From: Phyllobacterium sp. YR531
Lineage (GTDB): Bacteria > Pseudomonadota > Alphaproteobacteria > Rhizobiales > Rhizobiaceae
Assembly (NCBI RefSeq): GCF_000282595.1
Contig: NZ_AKIZ01000014.1
Span: 186,001-250,000 of the forward strand
DNA length: 64,000 nucleotides
Direction: 5' to 3'
The notes under the pieces were generated by a model. It was not told the DNA's origin and searched no databases. It saw nothing but the letters and a program-made list of their open reading frames with translations. Of this stretch, positions 1 to 9,210 are shown piece after piece. The position numbers and the translations under genes were made by a program. Within the stretch, counting starts at the first letter, position 1. Each line of letters opens with the position of its first letter.

Positions 1-1
1 T

Positions 2-415
2 TTCGTCAGCGGCATATTCATTGATCGCAAGAAGGCAGATGCGGCCACGAAAGCCATGTTTGGCGCAATGCAGATCGCGGCCCCCGGTCCACAGACGCCG
101 GTCAATCACCTTTCCGGTGGCAACCAGCAGCGCGTGGTGCTCGCGCGGTGGCTGTTGACCGGGGCTCGAGTGCTCATTCTCAATGGACCGACTGTCGGCG
201 TTGATGTTGGCTCCAAGGCGCAGATTCATCGCAAAATCCGGGAACTGGCTACCCAGAATGGATTGGCCGTATTGATGATTTCCGACGATGTTCCGGAGCT
301 TGTCCAGAACTGCAACCGCGTCATCGTAATGCATCGGGGCAGGTTTGTTGACGAGGTTTCCGCAGATACACTGAACGAAGACGCTCTGAACGACCGGTTG
401 AAGGCTTTGAAATGA
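2..415 (+). CDS. Sugar ABC transporter ATP-binding protein, C-terminal part (truncated by window edge)
   Basis: This is the end of the second nucleotide-binding domain of an RbsA/MglA-type two-domain ATPase, which powers import of a monosaccharide across the inner membrane. The reading frame is open to the window edge and 137 residues are visible. The ABC signature LSGGNQQ is intact and is typical of the sugar-import ATPases. The Walker B region reads [16 protein letters not shown] where the usual form is LILDEPT, so both the Mg-coordinating Asp and the catalytic Glu are replaced (N and G). That suggests this half binds but does not hydrolyse ATP, with hydrolysis left to the first domain, which lies outside the window. 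The stop overlaps the next start (ATGA at 412-415), indicating translational coupling to the permease. Confidence 0.9.
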   Translation, partial: FVSGIFIDRKKADAATKAMFGAMQIAAPGPQTPVNHLSGGNQQRVVLARWLLTGARVLILNGPTVGVDVGSKAQIHRKIRELATQNGLAVLMISDDVPELVQNCNRVIVMHRGRFVDEVSADTLNEDALNDRLKALK

Positions 416-1389
416 CGATTTTTCGCCGATCAGAAACGATTATCGCCGTCATTCTATTGGTGGCCATGGTCCTCATTGGATTGATCAACCCGGCCTTCTG
501 GTCGCTCGATAACATTTTCGGATTGCTCCGCAGCAATGTCATTATTGGCATTATGGCTCTGGGCGTCCTGGTCGTGATGATCTCCGGTGGCATCGATGTG
601 TCATTTACGGCATTCGCCGTTGCAGCCATGTATTTGACTGTAAAGGGTATGCTCTATTTCGGCTATGAAGGTGTGCTTTTGCCATTTGTCGTGGCCACAT
701 TGATCGGTCTTGCCTTGGGTGCGTTCAACGCTTTCTTCATCCATACATTCCGGATGATCCCGCTGATCGTGACCCTGGGTACGGGCAGCGTCGTGCGCGG
801 GTTGCTGTTGGGCCTGGTGGGCACCAGTATCGTCAATATCGACAAGATGCCTCCACAGCTCATCAATTTTGCCAAGGTTAATCTCGTCAACTCGACATCT
901 GCGACCGGCACGAATTTCGGCCTGACTGCCATGATCCTGATTTACCTCGGGCTGGCGCTGGTGACGCATCTTTTCCTGCGCTACACGATGATCGGGCGTA
1001 GCATTTTCGCCTATGGCGGTGCACCGGAGGCTGCAAAGCGTGTCGGCTTCGACACGCGCAAGACCCTGCTTTTTGTTTATTGCTTTGCGGGTGCCTTGGC
1101 AGGGTTTGCCGGACTTCTGCAGGGCTCAATGATCTGGCAAGCCAATCCGCGTGATTTCGCCGGTTTCGAGCTTGATGTCATCGCGGCGGTCGTGCTTGGC
1201 GGAGCATCGATCTTCGGTGGGCGCGGCAGTGTCATCGGAACGCTGCTTGGGGTGTTCATGCTTGTCATGGTCAAGAACAGCCTGATCATCATGAAGGTCG
1301 ATACGACATGGCAACGGGTTGTCGTCGGCGTGATTATAGTTGGAGCAACCGCGCTGACAGCGTGGCGTGATCGCAAGAAACTGGTGTGA
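412..1389 (+). CDS. Sugar ABC transporter permease (RbsC-like), first of two
   Basis: A 325-residue hydrophobic protein of the BPD_transp_2 (RbsC/MglC/XylH) family, forming half of the membrane channel of a monosaccharide importer. The family motif [10 protein letters not shown] occurs near residues 59-68. The cytoplasmic coupling loop that contacts the ATPase is visible as [15 protein letters not shown] around residues 203-217. Roughly eight to ten membrane segments can be read from the hydrophobicity. It overlaps the ATPase by 4 nt and is followed at once by a second, different permease, so the channel is probably a heterodimer. The substrate cannot be read from this sequence. The downstream kinase and mutarotase point to an aldose. 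Confidence 0.93.
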   Translation: MTIFRRSETIIAVILLVAMVLIGLINPAFWSLDNIFGLLRSNVIIGIMALGVLVVMISGGIDVSFTAFAVAAMYLTVKGMLYFGYEGVLLPFVVATLIGLALGAFNAFFIHTFRMIPLIVTLGTGSVVRGLLLGLVGTSIVNIDKMPPQLINFAKVNLVNSTSATGTNFGLTAMILIYLGLALVTHLFLRYTMIGRSIFAYGGAPEAAKRVGFDTRKTLLFVYCFAGALAGFAGLLQGSMIWQANPRDFAGFELDVIAAVVLGGASIFGGRGSVIGTLLGVFMLVMVKNSLIIMKVDTTWQRVVVGVIIVGATALTAWRDRKKLV

Positions 1390-1397
1390 GAAGTACA

Positions 1398-2393
1398 ATG
1401 TCAGACAGCTCAATCGCCAAACGTATTCTCGGGCAGGACCGCAACATCCTGCAGCTCATCGCGATCACCATTCTGGTTTTTGCGCTGATGTCTTGGCTTA
1501 ACCCCGACAAATTCCTGCGCTACTACAATTTTGAGTCCATCACCTACATCATGCCCGAACTTGGTATTCTGGCCATCGCCATGATGATTGCGATGCTGAC
1601 GGGCGGGATCGATCTGTCTGTGGTCGGTATCGCCAATCTTGCCGGTATTCTCGCCGGGGTGTTTTTCCATTCGGTCATTGTCGGTACGGATCAATCGACG
1701 GGCATGATCCTACTCTATACGGGTCTTGGAATATTGATGGCACTTGGCATTGGCCTGCTGGCAGGGCTGTTGAATGGGTTTTTGATTTCAAAACTGCGGA
1801 TCACACCCATTCTCGCAACGCTTGGCACAGGCCAGATATTTACCGGCCTTGCAGTGGTACTCACGGGCGGTCCTGCAATAACCGGCTTCCCGGATGGCTG
1901 GAACTTCATCGGCAATGGCAAGATTATCGGTGTGGCTACGCCATTTGTCCTTTTTGTCATTGTGGCGGGAGCTGTCGCCGTTCTGCTGACCCGGACGACT
2001 TTTGGTGTCAATCTGATGCTCATCGGTACCAATCCCAAGGCTGCCGTTTTTGCCGGTCTGCGCAAGGATCGCATGATCCTTTATTCCTATATGCTGACTG
2101 GTCTGCTGGCCGCTGTAGCTGGGGTAATTCTGTCTGGTCGCACCAATGCTGCAAAGTCAGACTATGGCGCGTCATATCTGTTGCAGGCTGTCCTGATCGC
2201 AGTTCTTGGCGGCACAAATCCCGCCGGAGGCAAGGGCAGGGTTCTTGGCGTATCTATTGCATTGATTGCGTTGATGTTGCTTTCTTCCGGTTTCCAGATA
2301 TTGCGGTTCTCCAACCATTTGATCGACTTCATTTGGGGTGGATTTCTGCTGATCGTTATTGCTTTGAACGCTTTCCGCAATACCGATAGGTAA
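1398..2393 (+). CDS. Sugar ABC transporter permease (RbsC-like), second of two
   Basis: A 331-residue inner-membrane permease of the same BPD_transp_2 family, presumed partner of the preceding permease. The motif GGIDLSVVGIANLAG and the coupling-loop sequence GTNPKAAVFAGLRKDR fit the family. The ATG at 1398 is preceded by a purine-rich GAGAAG, which is why I prefer it. A GTG at 1386 overlapping the previous stop (GTGA) is an alternative and would add four residues. The two permeases are clearly paralogous but not close copies, as expected for systems with two distinct membrane subunits. It belongs to the same operon as the ATPase, kinase and mutarotase. Confidence 0.92.
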   Translation: MSDSSIAKRILGQDRNILQLIAITILVFALMSWLNPDKFLRYYNFESITYIMPELGILAIAMMIAMLTGGIDLSVVGIANLAGILAGVFFHSVIVGTDQSTGMILLYTGLGILMALGIGLLAGLLNGFLISKLRITPILATLGTGQIFTGLAVVLTGGPAITGFPDGWNFIGNGKIIGVATPFVLFVIVAGAVAVLLTRTTFGVNLMLIGTNPKAAVFAGLRKDRMILYSYMLTGLLAAVAGVILSGRTNAAKSDYGASYLLQAVLIAVLGGTNPAGGKGRVLGVSIALIALMLLSSGFQILRFSNHLIDFIWGGFLLIVIALNAFRNTDR

Positions 2394-2418
2394 CGGTACC
2401 AATTTGAGGGACATATAT

Positions 2419-3351
2419 ATGGCACGACGCATTGCAGTGGTTGGCAGCAACATGACCGACCTGGTGACATCGATCATCCGCATGCCTGCACCTGGTGAAA
2501 CGCTGGAAGCCCCGGAGTTTTCCATGGGTTTCGGTGGCAAGGGTGCAAATCAGGCCGTCGCTGCCGCAAGGTTGGGCGCTGATGTACTGATGCTCACCAA
2601 GGTTGGTGACGACGTATTCGGCCAGAGCACGATCAACAATCTCAAGGAAAACGGTATCGATATTTCTCATGTCGGCACTGTTGCGGGTAAGTCTAGCGGT
2701 GTTGCGCCGATTTTCGTCGATCAGACGGGCGAGAACTCCATTCTTATCATCAAGGGTGCGAACAACGATTTGAAACCTGCCGATATAGACGCGGCAGCCG
2801 ATGATCTGAAAAAATGCAGCCTGATCCTGATGCAATTGGAAGTGCCGCTTGAGACTGTCTATTACACGCTTCAATTTGCCGAGAAGCATGGCATCGAAAC
2901 CATATTGAATCCCGCACCTGCTGCCCCGGATTTGGACCCTGCAAAAGTCACGACCGCAACTTTTGTCGTGCCGAACGAGACAGAGCTGGCATTACTGACC
3001 GGATTGCCAACGGGAACAGATGAAGAGATTGAAGCGGCGGCTCATTCGCTTATTTCCAAGGGCATCCGTACAGTAATTGTAACCCTTGGTTCGCGTGGCG
3101 CACGCCTGATAACTAAAGATCAATCGACACTGATCGAGCCGGTAAAGGTCAAACCAAAAGACACGACTGGGGCCGGTGATGCCTTCATCGGCAGCTTTGC
3201 TCAGTTCTATGTCGAGACAGGCGAGCTGGAAGCATCGTTGAAAAAGGCTGCAATCTATGCCGCAGATTCCATCACGCGCCCTGGAACGCAAAAATCCTAT
3301 GCCACTGCCGAAGCCTTCGAACAGTTTCTGTCGGCTCAATCCACCCGCTAA
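2419..3351 (+). CDS. rbsK: Ribokinase-like PfkB-family sugar kinase
   Basis: A 310-residue cytosolic kinase that phosphorylates the imported sugar with ATP. The first PfkB signature is seen as GFGGKGANQAVAAARLGA around residues 37-54. The second is DTTGAGDAF around residues 248-256, and its last Asp is the catalytic base. Length and the N-terminal GSNMTDLV segment match ribokinases. I chose ATG 2419 because GAGGGACA lies at the right distance upstream; an earlier in-frame TTG at 2404 has no such site. It sits 25 nt after the permease gene and 12 nt before a FucU/RbsD-type mutarotase gene, the normal ribose-type operon logic. Family membership is certain. Whether the true substrate is D-ribose or another aldose is not. 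Confidence 0.88.
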   Translation: MARRIAVVGSNMTDLVTSIIRMPAPGETLEAPEFSMGFGGKGANQAVAAARLGADVLMLTKVGDDVFGQSTINNLKENGIDISHVGTVAGKSSGVAPIFVDQTGENSILIIKGANNDLKPADIDAAADDLKKCSLILMQLEVPLETVYYTLQFAEKHGIETILNPAPAAPDLDPAKVTTATFVVPNETELALLTGLPTGTDEEIEAAAHSLISKGIRTVIVTLGSRGARLITKDQSTLIEPVKVKPKDTTGAGDAFIGSFAQFYVETGELEASLKKAAIYAADSITRPGTQKSYATAEAFEQFLSAQSTR

Positions 3352-3363
3352 TGAGGTAAAACC

Positions 3364-3819
3364 GTGCTCAAGAATCTCGATCCATTACTTAATGCCGATA
3401 TACTCTATGCACTGAAGTCTATGGGGCACGGAGATCGGCTCGTAATATGTGATACGAATTTCCCCGGAGATTCTGTTGCACGGCAGACGAGATTGGGACG
3501 GCTCTTGCGTATAGACGCGGTGACTGCACCGCGTGCCGCACGCGCAATTCTATCAGTCATGCCGCTTGATACATTCGTTGATGATGCAGCAGCACGCATG
3601 GAGATTGTCGGCAGCCCTGATGAAATTCCAGACGTGCAGATCGAAATGCAGGCAGAAATCGATCAAGCTGAAGGCAAGCATTGGCCGATGGTATCAATCG
3701 ACCGCATGGCATTCTACGAGCACGCGAAGAATGCCTATTGTGTGATTGCTACCGGAGAACGCCGCTTTTATGGCTGCTTTATCCTGACAAAGGGTGTCAT
3801 TCCCCCGGAAAACGCTTAA
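3364..3819 (+). CDS. RbsD/FucU-family sugar mutarotase
   Basis: A 151-residue protein of the RbsD/FucU family, which interconverts sugar anomers so that the imported form can be phosphorylated or isomerised. It is closer to FucU (L-fucose mutarotase) than to RbsD: MGHGDRLVICDTNFP near the N-terminus and FYEHAKNAYCVIATGER near the C-terminus parallel FucU sequences that I recall. The start is GTG at 3364, with GAGGT about 8 nt upstream. It is the last gene of the transporter operon. Its TAA stop overlaps the stop of the convergent LacI gene by 3 nt. The pairing of a FucU-type mutarotase with a ribokinase-type kinase leaves the substrate open. Confidence 0.88.
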   Translation: MLKNLDPLLNADILYALKSMGHGDRLVICDTNFPGDSVARQTRLGRLLRIDAVTAPRAARAILSVMPLDTFVDDAAARMEIVGSPDEIPDVQIEMQAEIDQAEGKHWPMVSIDRMAFYEHAKNAYCVIATGERRFYGCFILTKGVIPPENA

Positions 3820-4793
3820 CTCGAAAGAGCTGCTGTCGAATTGCGCACCACCAAGGTCGCATCCAATAATTCATCAGTGGCCGGAGCAGGATTGTCACTG
3901 ATAATAAACGCAACGGCCCGGGCGGCAATCTGCTCTACCGGCTGGCTGATCGTGGTCAGCCGGGGAGTAATCAGATTAGCGAGTGGGATATCGTCAAACC
4001 CGATGATCGACAGATTTTCAGGCACTTTGAGATCAAGATCGCTCGCAGCGCGAAGCAATCCTATCGCCTGCTGATCGCTGGCTGTTGCAATTGCTGTCGG
4101 GCGAGTATTTTCAGGGCGTGTGAGCAGGCGCTTTCCCAGAATTTCACCGGACTGATAGTCGAAATGGCCTTCCGCAATTTCCGGCTGAACGCCCGCAGCA
4201 ATCAGCGTTTCCAGAAACCCGTTACGCCGTTCGCGGGAGACCGGAGATTCGTTTGGTCCGGCGATATATGCAATGCGCTTGTGACCAAGTTGCAGGAGAT
4301 GCCGGGCAGCAAGGCCAGCGCCGGCATAATGGTCGACGGAAATCAGCGGATAATTCTTCAGGCGGCGGTCAACTGCGACAGTGGCAATATCACTTTGCCA
4401 TTTTGCCGGCGCGCCGAACTGCGTGGGGACGACGATCAATCCGGTGGGGTAGCTTCGCAGCAAAGTTTCGATCTGGGAGAGCTCAATTTTCGGATCATCA
4501 TTGGTGATTGAAAGCAAAACTGAAAAGCCCGCCTGCGAGGCAATAGCCTCTACATGTTTGGCAAGCTCGGCAAAAAACGGATTGGTAATATCAGGGATCA
4601 CCAATCCGATCATATCAGTTCGGCTTCTCCTCAGCCCCCGCGCAACACCGCTCGGACGGAAATTAAGCTCACGGATGGTCGCTTCGACCAGTTCGCGCAG
4701 CTCCCTGCCAACTGTCTCATTCTTTGCCAGCACACGGGAAACCGTACCGACGGAAACATTGGCCCGCGCCGCTACGTCCTTGATGTTGACCAT
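3816..4793 (-). CDS. LacI-family transcriptional regulator
   Basis: A 325-residue repressor with an N-terminal LacI helix-turn-helix (VNIKDVAARANVSVGTVSRV, residues 2-21) followed by a periplasmic-binding-protein-like sensor domain (GLVIPDITNPFFAELAK near residues 63-79). Proteins of this type bind a sugar or sugar phosphate and release their operator. It converges on the ABC-transporter/kinase/mutarotase operon and is the obvious candidate to control it, but that operon's promoter lies outside the window, so the operator cannot be inspected. It is 75 nt downstream of the MFS efflux gene on the same strand; read-through from there is possible but functionally unlikely. Confidence 0.92.
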   Translation of the reverse strand: MVNIKDVAARANVSVGTVSRVLAKNETVGRELRELVEATIRELNFRPSGVARGLRRSRTDMIGLVIPDITNPFFAELAKHVEAIASQAGFSVLLSITNDDPKIELSQIETLLRSYPTGLIVVPTQFGAPAKWQSDIATVAVDRRLKNYPLISVDHYAGAGLAARHLLQLGHKRIAYIAGPNESPVSRERRNGFLETLIAAGVQPEIAEGHFDYQSGEILGKRLLTRPENTRPTAIATASDQQAIGLLRAASDLDLKVPENLSIIGFDDIPLANLITPRLTTISQPVEQIAARAVAFIISDNPAPATDELLDATLVVRNSTAALSS

Positions 4794-4868
4794 CTAATGC
4801 CTTTTCCGAATCATTTACCGACCACTGGCGTCAGCCTTACTCCAATCGCGCTGTCGTACAACTGTGGT

Positions 4869-6422
4869 CTATTCCATCACCGCAGGATGATCGGAAGCGG
4901 CAGCGGGGCTGGCGCCGGGTTTGCGCAGCAGAAGTACAAGCGGGATCGAGATAATAGACATTATCATCAGCAGTTTGAAATCGTCCATATAAGCTATGAT
5001 GGTGGCTTGCGATGTAATCATACCATCAAGCGCAGCGCGACCGGCAGCGGTCATCGGATTGAGATGCTCCATGATAACTGGTGCATTGAAAGCATGATTG
5101 AAAGGCGTCACATAGGCAGCAATCGACGAATGATTGCTCTGCACGTTCTCGGTGATCAGCGCAGTGACGACGGCAATGCCGACACTTGAACCGATATTGC
5201 GGGACAAATTGTAAAGCCCGGTACCTTCGCCGCGCATGGCGGCGGGAAGGGTCGCAAAAGCAATCGTTGTCAGCGGCACAAACAGAAAGCCGAGACCCGC
5301 GCCCTGAATGAAGCCGACATAGATAATTGTCCACTGCGAAACATCAGGCGTCCATCCGGTCATGTCGTACATTGCCCAGGCTGTCAGGCTGAAACCAAAA
5401 ATCAGCAAAGCGCGTGTGTCGATTTTGCCGATCATCCGCCCGACGATGAACATGCTCGCCATGGTGCCAATGCCGCGCGGGCCCATGACGATGCCGGCAG
5501 TAATGACAGGATAGTCCATCAGCGTTTGCAAATACGGCGTCATCAACGCTAGCGAGGCGAGGTAGGTCACGCCAATGACGAAGATGAAAAACATGCTGAC
5601 GGAGAAATTGCGGTCAAGAAAGAGGCGCGGATTGACGAACGATTGCTTAGCCGTGAACGTGTGGACGAGGAAAAGGTAGAACGCTCCGGCGCATATCAGT
5701 GCTTCTAGCTGGATTTCAGCGGAAGAGAACCAGTCAAGTTGTTCGCCGCGATCCAGAAAAAGCTGTAAGGTTGCAATGGCAAGGCTGAGCATACCAAAGC
5801 CGAACCAGTCGAGCTTTGCCGTCACATTGCGCGCAGTTTCGGAAACGAAAGCGACAATGCCGAAGAATGCCAGCATGCCGATTGGCACATTAATGTAGAA
5901 GACCCAGCGCCAGCTGATGTTATCAGTGAGCCATCCGCCGATTACCGGACCCAGCACAGGTCCAACCATCACGGAAACGCCAAACAGGGCCATGGCTTTG
6001 CCGCGCTCTTCGACAGAATAGATGTCGAGCAGAATGCCTTGTGAAAGTGGTACAAGTGATGCTCCGAACAGGCCTTGCAGCAGACGGAAGATAACGATCT
6101 GCGGCAGTGATTGCGCAAGACCGCACAGGACCGAAGCGACAACAAAGCCGACAATGGCAGTCAGAAGCACATTCTTGCGTCCGAACCGCGCAGCCAGAAA
6201 GCCCGATGGCGGCGTCATGATCGCCGCAGCGACAATGTAGGAGGTCAACACCCAGTTGATCTGGTCGGCACTGGCCGAAACACTGCCTTGAATATAGGGC
6301 AGCGCCACATTGGCAATTGTCGTGTCGAGTGCCTGCATGATTACAGCAAGAATAACGCAGGCTGTAATCATGCCGCGATTAGCGACGACCGGTGAGGCGG
6401 CGGCTGTAGCTGTTGAGGACAT
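4869..6422 (-). CDS. emrB: EmrB/QacA-type MFS multidrug efflux pump (DHA2 family)
   Basis: A 517-residue inner-membrane drug:proton antiporter of the 14-helix DHA2 family. The first helix carries LDTTIANVALPYIQ, and the loop after helix 2 has the MFS signature GFLAARFGRKNVL. WRWVFYINVPIGM occurs near residue 171, also characteristic of DHA2 pumps. It follows the HlyD-type adaptor gene by 3 nt and works with it to span the periplasm, together with an outer-membrane TolC-type channel encoded elsewhere. The symbol is by functional analogy; the substrates are unknown. MarR control is inferred from operon order. Confidence 0.88.
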   Translation of the reverse strand: MSSTATAAASPVVANRGMITACVILAVIMQALDTTIANVALPYIQGSVSASADQINWVLTSYIVAAAIMTPPSGFLAARFGRKNVLLTAIVGFVVASVLCGLAQSLPQIVIFRLLQGLFGASLVPLSQGILLDIYSVEERGKAMALFGVSVMVGPVLGPVIGGWLTDNISWRWVFYINVPIGMLAFFGIVAFVSETARNVTAKLDWFGFGMLSLAIATLQLFLDRGEQLDWFSSAEIQLEALICAGAFYLFLVHTFTAKQSFVNPRLFLDRNFSVSMFFIFVIGVTYLASLALMTPYLQTLMDYPVITAGIVMGPRGIGTMASMFIVGRMIGKIDTRALLIFGFSLTAWAMYDMTGWTPDVSQWTIIYVGFIQGAGLGFLFVPLTTIAFATLPAAMRGEGTGLYNLSRNIGSSVGIAVVTALITENVQSNHSSIAAYVTPFNHAFNAPVIMEHLNPMTAAGRAALDGMITSQATIIAYMDDFKLLMIMSIISIPLVLLLRKPGASPAAASDHPAVME

Positions 6423-6425
6423 GAT

Positions 6426-7625
6426 TTACCTGCCGCCGAACAAACCATCCACGAATTTAGGCAGCCCGCGCGCGTGGCCGGTATCGACACCGATATCCAC
6501 GCTCATACCGACGCGCAGAGGTGGCTTGCCTGCCATATCGTCTATGCTAACGAGCATGGGAATGCGCTGAACGACTTTGACCCAGTTGCCCGTGGTGTTC
6601 TGTGCTGGCAGTAATGCGAAGCTGGAGCCGGAAGCCGGGCTGATGCTGGCAACTGTGCCCTTCCATTCCGTTCCCGGATAGGTATCGACACTGATGGCGA
6701 CTGGCTGGCCCTCACGAACATATGTCAGTTCGGTTTCTTTCGGGCTGGCGGCGATCCACATGTGTGTCGTTGAAACGAGGCTGAACCCGGCCTGTGAAGC
6801 CTGAAGATAGGAGCCCACCTGTAGCGAACTTACATTGGTGACGATGCCATCGAAGGGAGCGCGTACAATTGTGCGATCAAAGTTACGCTGGGCATTATCA
6901 ACTGCGGATTGCGCATTGAGGTAGGAAGGGTTCTGCTCTACCGGCAAATCAGCATTTCCGCCGAGTTGAGCCAATGTCGCAGCAGCTTCAGCCTTGGCAA
7001 CATCAACTTTTTGCTGGGCCGCATCCAGATCATGCTTGGCCTGATCGAATGTTGCCTTTGACGCAGATGCGCTGGCGATCAAATCCTGCTGGCGTTGCAA
7101 GGTTTTCTGGAAGAATGGAATGTCGGCCTCGGCTTGCGTAATTTCCGCAAGCGATTGCTTGTAGCTTGCCTCCAGATTGAGGATCTGGTTACGGACAACA
7201 CCGAGTTGGGCCTTGGCTCCCGCCAAAGCAATACTGTAGACGGCAGGATCGAGTCGGAAGAGAATATCGCCCTGCTTAACCTGCTGATTGTCATGGACAT
7301 TGATGTTTTGAACAATTCCGGAGACATCGGTTGAGATGCCGACCATATCCGCCTGAATATAGGCATTGTCGGTCGACATGACCTGACCGCCCGTCACGTA
7401 AAAATAGCCGCCGACAATCAATGCCAGTGGGAGCAACGTGAAAAGCACGGCGCGCTTGCGGCTGCGCTTGGGAGTTGCAGGTGCTGCCGCTGGTGTCGAG
7501 ACCGATGCGGATTGCTGTTCAGGAGGAGCGGCCTCAATGCCGGGTTCCGGCTTTTCCATCTGGGGCGAGGCAGGAGCAGAATCTGAGTTGGCAGGAATAC
7601 GTAAGGTGTTTGAACCATCAGCCAT
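6426..7625 (-). CDS. emrA: EmrA/HlyD-type membrane-fusion (adaptor) protein
   Basis: A 399-residue periplasmic adaptor linking the MFS pump to an outer-membrane channel. After a proline/alanine-rich cytoplasmic stretch there is one membrane anchor (VLFTLLPLALIVGGYFYV, about residues 62-79). A lipoyl-like half (DVSGIVQNINVHDNQQVKQG) follows, then a long alanine/glutamine-rich coiled-coil hairpin, and a second lipoyl-like half (APFDGIVTNVSSLQVGSYL). I chose ATG 7625 because AGAGAG lies just upstream and this start leaves an 11-nt gap after marR. An earlier in-frame ATG at 7661 would overlap marR and add 12 residues. It is the middle gene of the emrR-emrA-emrB arrangement. Confidence 0.88.
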   Translation of the reverse strand: MADGSNTLRIPANSDSAPASPQMEKPEPGIEAAPPEQQSASVSTPAAAPATPKRSRKRAVLFTLLPLALIVGGYFYVTGGQVMSTDNAYIQADMVGISTDVSGIVQNINVHDNQQVKQGDILFRLDPAVYSIALAGAKAQLGVVRNQILNLEASYKQSLAEITQAEADIPFFQKTLQRQQDLIASASASKATFDQAKHDLDAAQQKVDVAKAEAAATLAQLGGNADLPVEQNPSYLNAQSAVDNAQRNFDRTIVRAPFDGIVTNVSSLQVGSYLQASQAGFSLVSTTHMWIAASPKETELTYVREGQPVAISVDTYPGTEWKGTVASISPASGSSFALLPAQNTTGNWVKVVQRIPMLVSIDDMAGKPPLRVGMSVDIGVDTGHARGLPKFVDGLFGGR

Positions 7626-7636
7626 GATTTTTCTCT

Positions 7637-8083
7637 CTAGTCTTTGACCGGCGTTTGGCATGCGTCGACCAGATTTGTCTTCATGAGGGTAAGCGTGCGT
7701 ATGAGGTGCTCGCGATCTTCATCAGGAACTTGTGCCAGCGCTTCCGAGCGGGTTGCCTCGGCGACGCGGCGAATGCCATCAAGCAGAGGACGAGCCTCCT
7801 CACGCGAAAACAGCAGACGGATGCGACGGTCGGTAGGATGCTTCCGGCGTTCTATCAGGCCGCGCTGCTCAAGCTTGTCGAGAATACGAACAAGCGTGAT
7901 CGGCTCGATTTCCAGCAGTTCTGCCAATCCAGCCTGATGAATACCTTCATTTTTGGAAAGGTAGGCGAGCGTTTGCCATTGGGATCTCGTAAGGCCCAAA
8001 TCCTTGGCCCGCTGTTCGAAGCGTTTGCGCAACAGGCGCGCGACTTCGTGCAGAAGGAAGCTAAGTGTCGGTGCATTGTCCAT
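7637..8083 (-). CDS. MarR-family repressor of the efflux operon
   Basis: A 148-residue winged-helix regulator. The MarR core is clear: GIHQAGLAELLEIEPITLVR as helix-turn-helix, then LDKLEQRGLIERRKHPTDRR with the DRRIRL wing. It is the first gene of the efflux operon and most likely its autorepressor, releasing DNA when an exported drug binds. I set the start at ATG 8083 (MDNAPTLSFLL) rather than 8125. The later start gives the usual MarR length and leaves the inverted repeat at 8107-8127 in the leader instead of inside the coding region. The ribosome-binding site is weak for either start. Confidence 0.87.
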   Translation of the reverse strand: MDNAPTLSFLLHEVARLLRKRFEQRAKDLGLTRSQWQTLAYLSKNEGIHQAGLAELLEIEPITLVRILDKLEQRGLIERRKHPTDRRIRLLFSREEARPLLDGIRRVAEATRSEALAQVPDEDREHLIRTLTLMKTNLVDACQTPVKD

Positions 8084-8106
8084 GATGAGAAGGTGGCTAC
8101 TCGTAA

Positions 8107-8156
8107 GTATGCTTATAACAGGCATACATATAGACTTGTATTATTTGCCTTACAAG
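8107..8156 (-). promoter_or_regulatory. Promoter and two candidate MarR operators before the efflux operon
   Basis: On the minus strand a -35-like TTGTAA (8150-8155) and a -10-like TATATG (8127-8132) are separated by exactly 17 nt. Two perfect 6-bp inverted repeats overlap them: CTTGTA-N10-TACAAG (8135-8156), which spans the -35 and spacer, and GTATGC-N9-GCATAC (8107-8127), which covers the expected transcription start. Blocking both would silence the promoter, as expected for MarR autoregulation. The positions are seen; the protein-DNA assignment is inferred. Confidence 0.6.
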
Positions 8157-8328
8157 AGGGGCCACGGTATCCGATGAGCTGAAATGCAAACTGTGAACAG
8201 GAATGCAACTCATGGTCATATTGGGGTTGTTATCGTCGTTCAGTATCTGCCAGTATGGCAGGTGAATTGCGTACCGCTTCTCATGAGAACGGTTCGGGTG
8301 GCTGGCGCCGACATTAAGGAAGCGATGG

Positions 8329-9210
8329 ATGAAGGGTATAATTCTGGCGGGCGGCAGTGGCACGCGTCTTTATCCGCTGACGATCGCCGTTTCCAAGCAG
8401 ATGCTTCCGATCTACGACAAGCCGATGATCTACTATCCGTTGAGCGTGCTGATGCTTGCCGGGATACGCGATATTCTGGTGATATCCACGCCGCATGATC
8501 TCCCACTTTTTCATAAGCTGCTGGGGGATGGCAGCGAATTCGGCGTAAACTTTTCCTATGCCGAGCAGCCGCATCCTAACGGGCTAGCTGAGGCGTTTAT
8601 TATTGGCCGCGATTTCATAGGCGATGATAGTGTCGCGATGATCCTTGGCGACAATATCTATTTCGGCGACGGGCTTTCCAACCTTTGCCAGCAAGCATCG
8701 CTTGCCGCAAAGGGAGGGACCGTTTTCGCCTATCACGTTGACGATCCCCAGCGATATGGCGTCGTTGAGTTTGAGAAAGTCACCGGGAAAGCGCTGAGCA
8801 TCGAGGAAAAACCTCTGAAGCCCAAATCCAGCTGGGCTGTGACTGGCCTGTATTTCTACGACAATGAAGTGGTTGAAATTGCAAAATCCATCAAACCATC
8901 AGGCAGAGGCGAACTGGAAATAACCAGCGTTAACAATATCTATCTGCAGCGCGGTGATCTACGGGTGCAGAAGATGGGGCGGGGCTATGCCTGGCTTGAT
9001 ACGGGCAGTCATGACAGCTTGCATGATGCCTCGTCCTTTGTCCGAACCATCGAGCTTCGGCAAGGTATAAAGATAGCCTGTCCCGAAGAGATCGGGCTGG
9101 AGTGGGGGTGGGTAAATCCCGATCAGGTGTTTGAGCGGGCGGAAAAAATGGGAAAGACGGATTATGCCATGTATCTGCGGCGCCGTGCGGAAGAGGCAGC
9201 CAGGTCATGA
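8329..9210 (+). CDS. rfbA: Glucose-1-phosphate thymidylyltransferase (RmlA)
   Basis: A 293-residue enzyme that makes dTDP-glucose from dTTP and glucose-1-phosphate, the first step of dTDP-L-rhamnose synthesis. The nucleotidyltransferase signature [11 protein letters not shown] is at residues 8-18, followed by [25 protein letters not shown] further on is typical of RmlA. Length matches the family. AAGGAAGCG just upstream is the ribosome-binding site. It is the first gene of rfbACBD and its stop overlaps the rfbC start, so all four are probably made from one transcript. Confidence 0.96.
   Translation: MKGIILAGGSGTRLYPLTIAVSKQMLPIYDKPMIYYPLSVLMLAGIRDILVISTPHDLPLFHKLLGDGSEFGVNFSYAEQPHPNGLAEAFIIGRDFIGDDSVAMILGDNIYFGDGLSNLCQQASLAAKGGTVFAYHVDDPQRYGVVEFEKVTGKALSIEEKPLKPKSSWAVTGLYFYDNEVVEIAKSIKPSGRGELEITSVNNIYLQRGDLRVQKMGRGYAWLDTGSHDSLHDASSFVRTIELRQGIKIACPEEIGLEWGWVNPDQVFERAEKMGKTDYAMYLRRRAEEAARS

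Noticed and set aside
4554-5189. Plus-strand open frame (211 codons) across the LacI/MFS boundary
   Set aside because: It lies antisense to two well-supported genes, with low-complexity Arg/His-rich translation.
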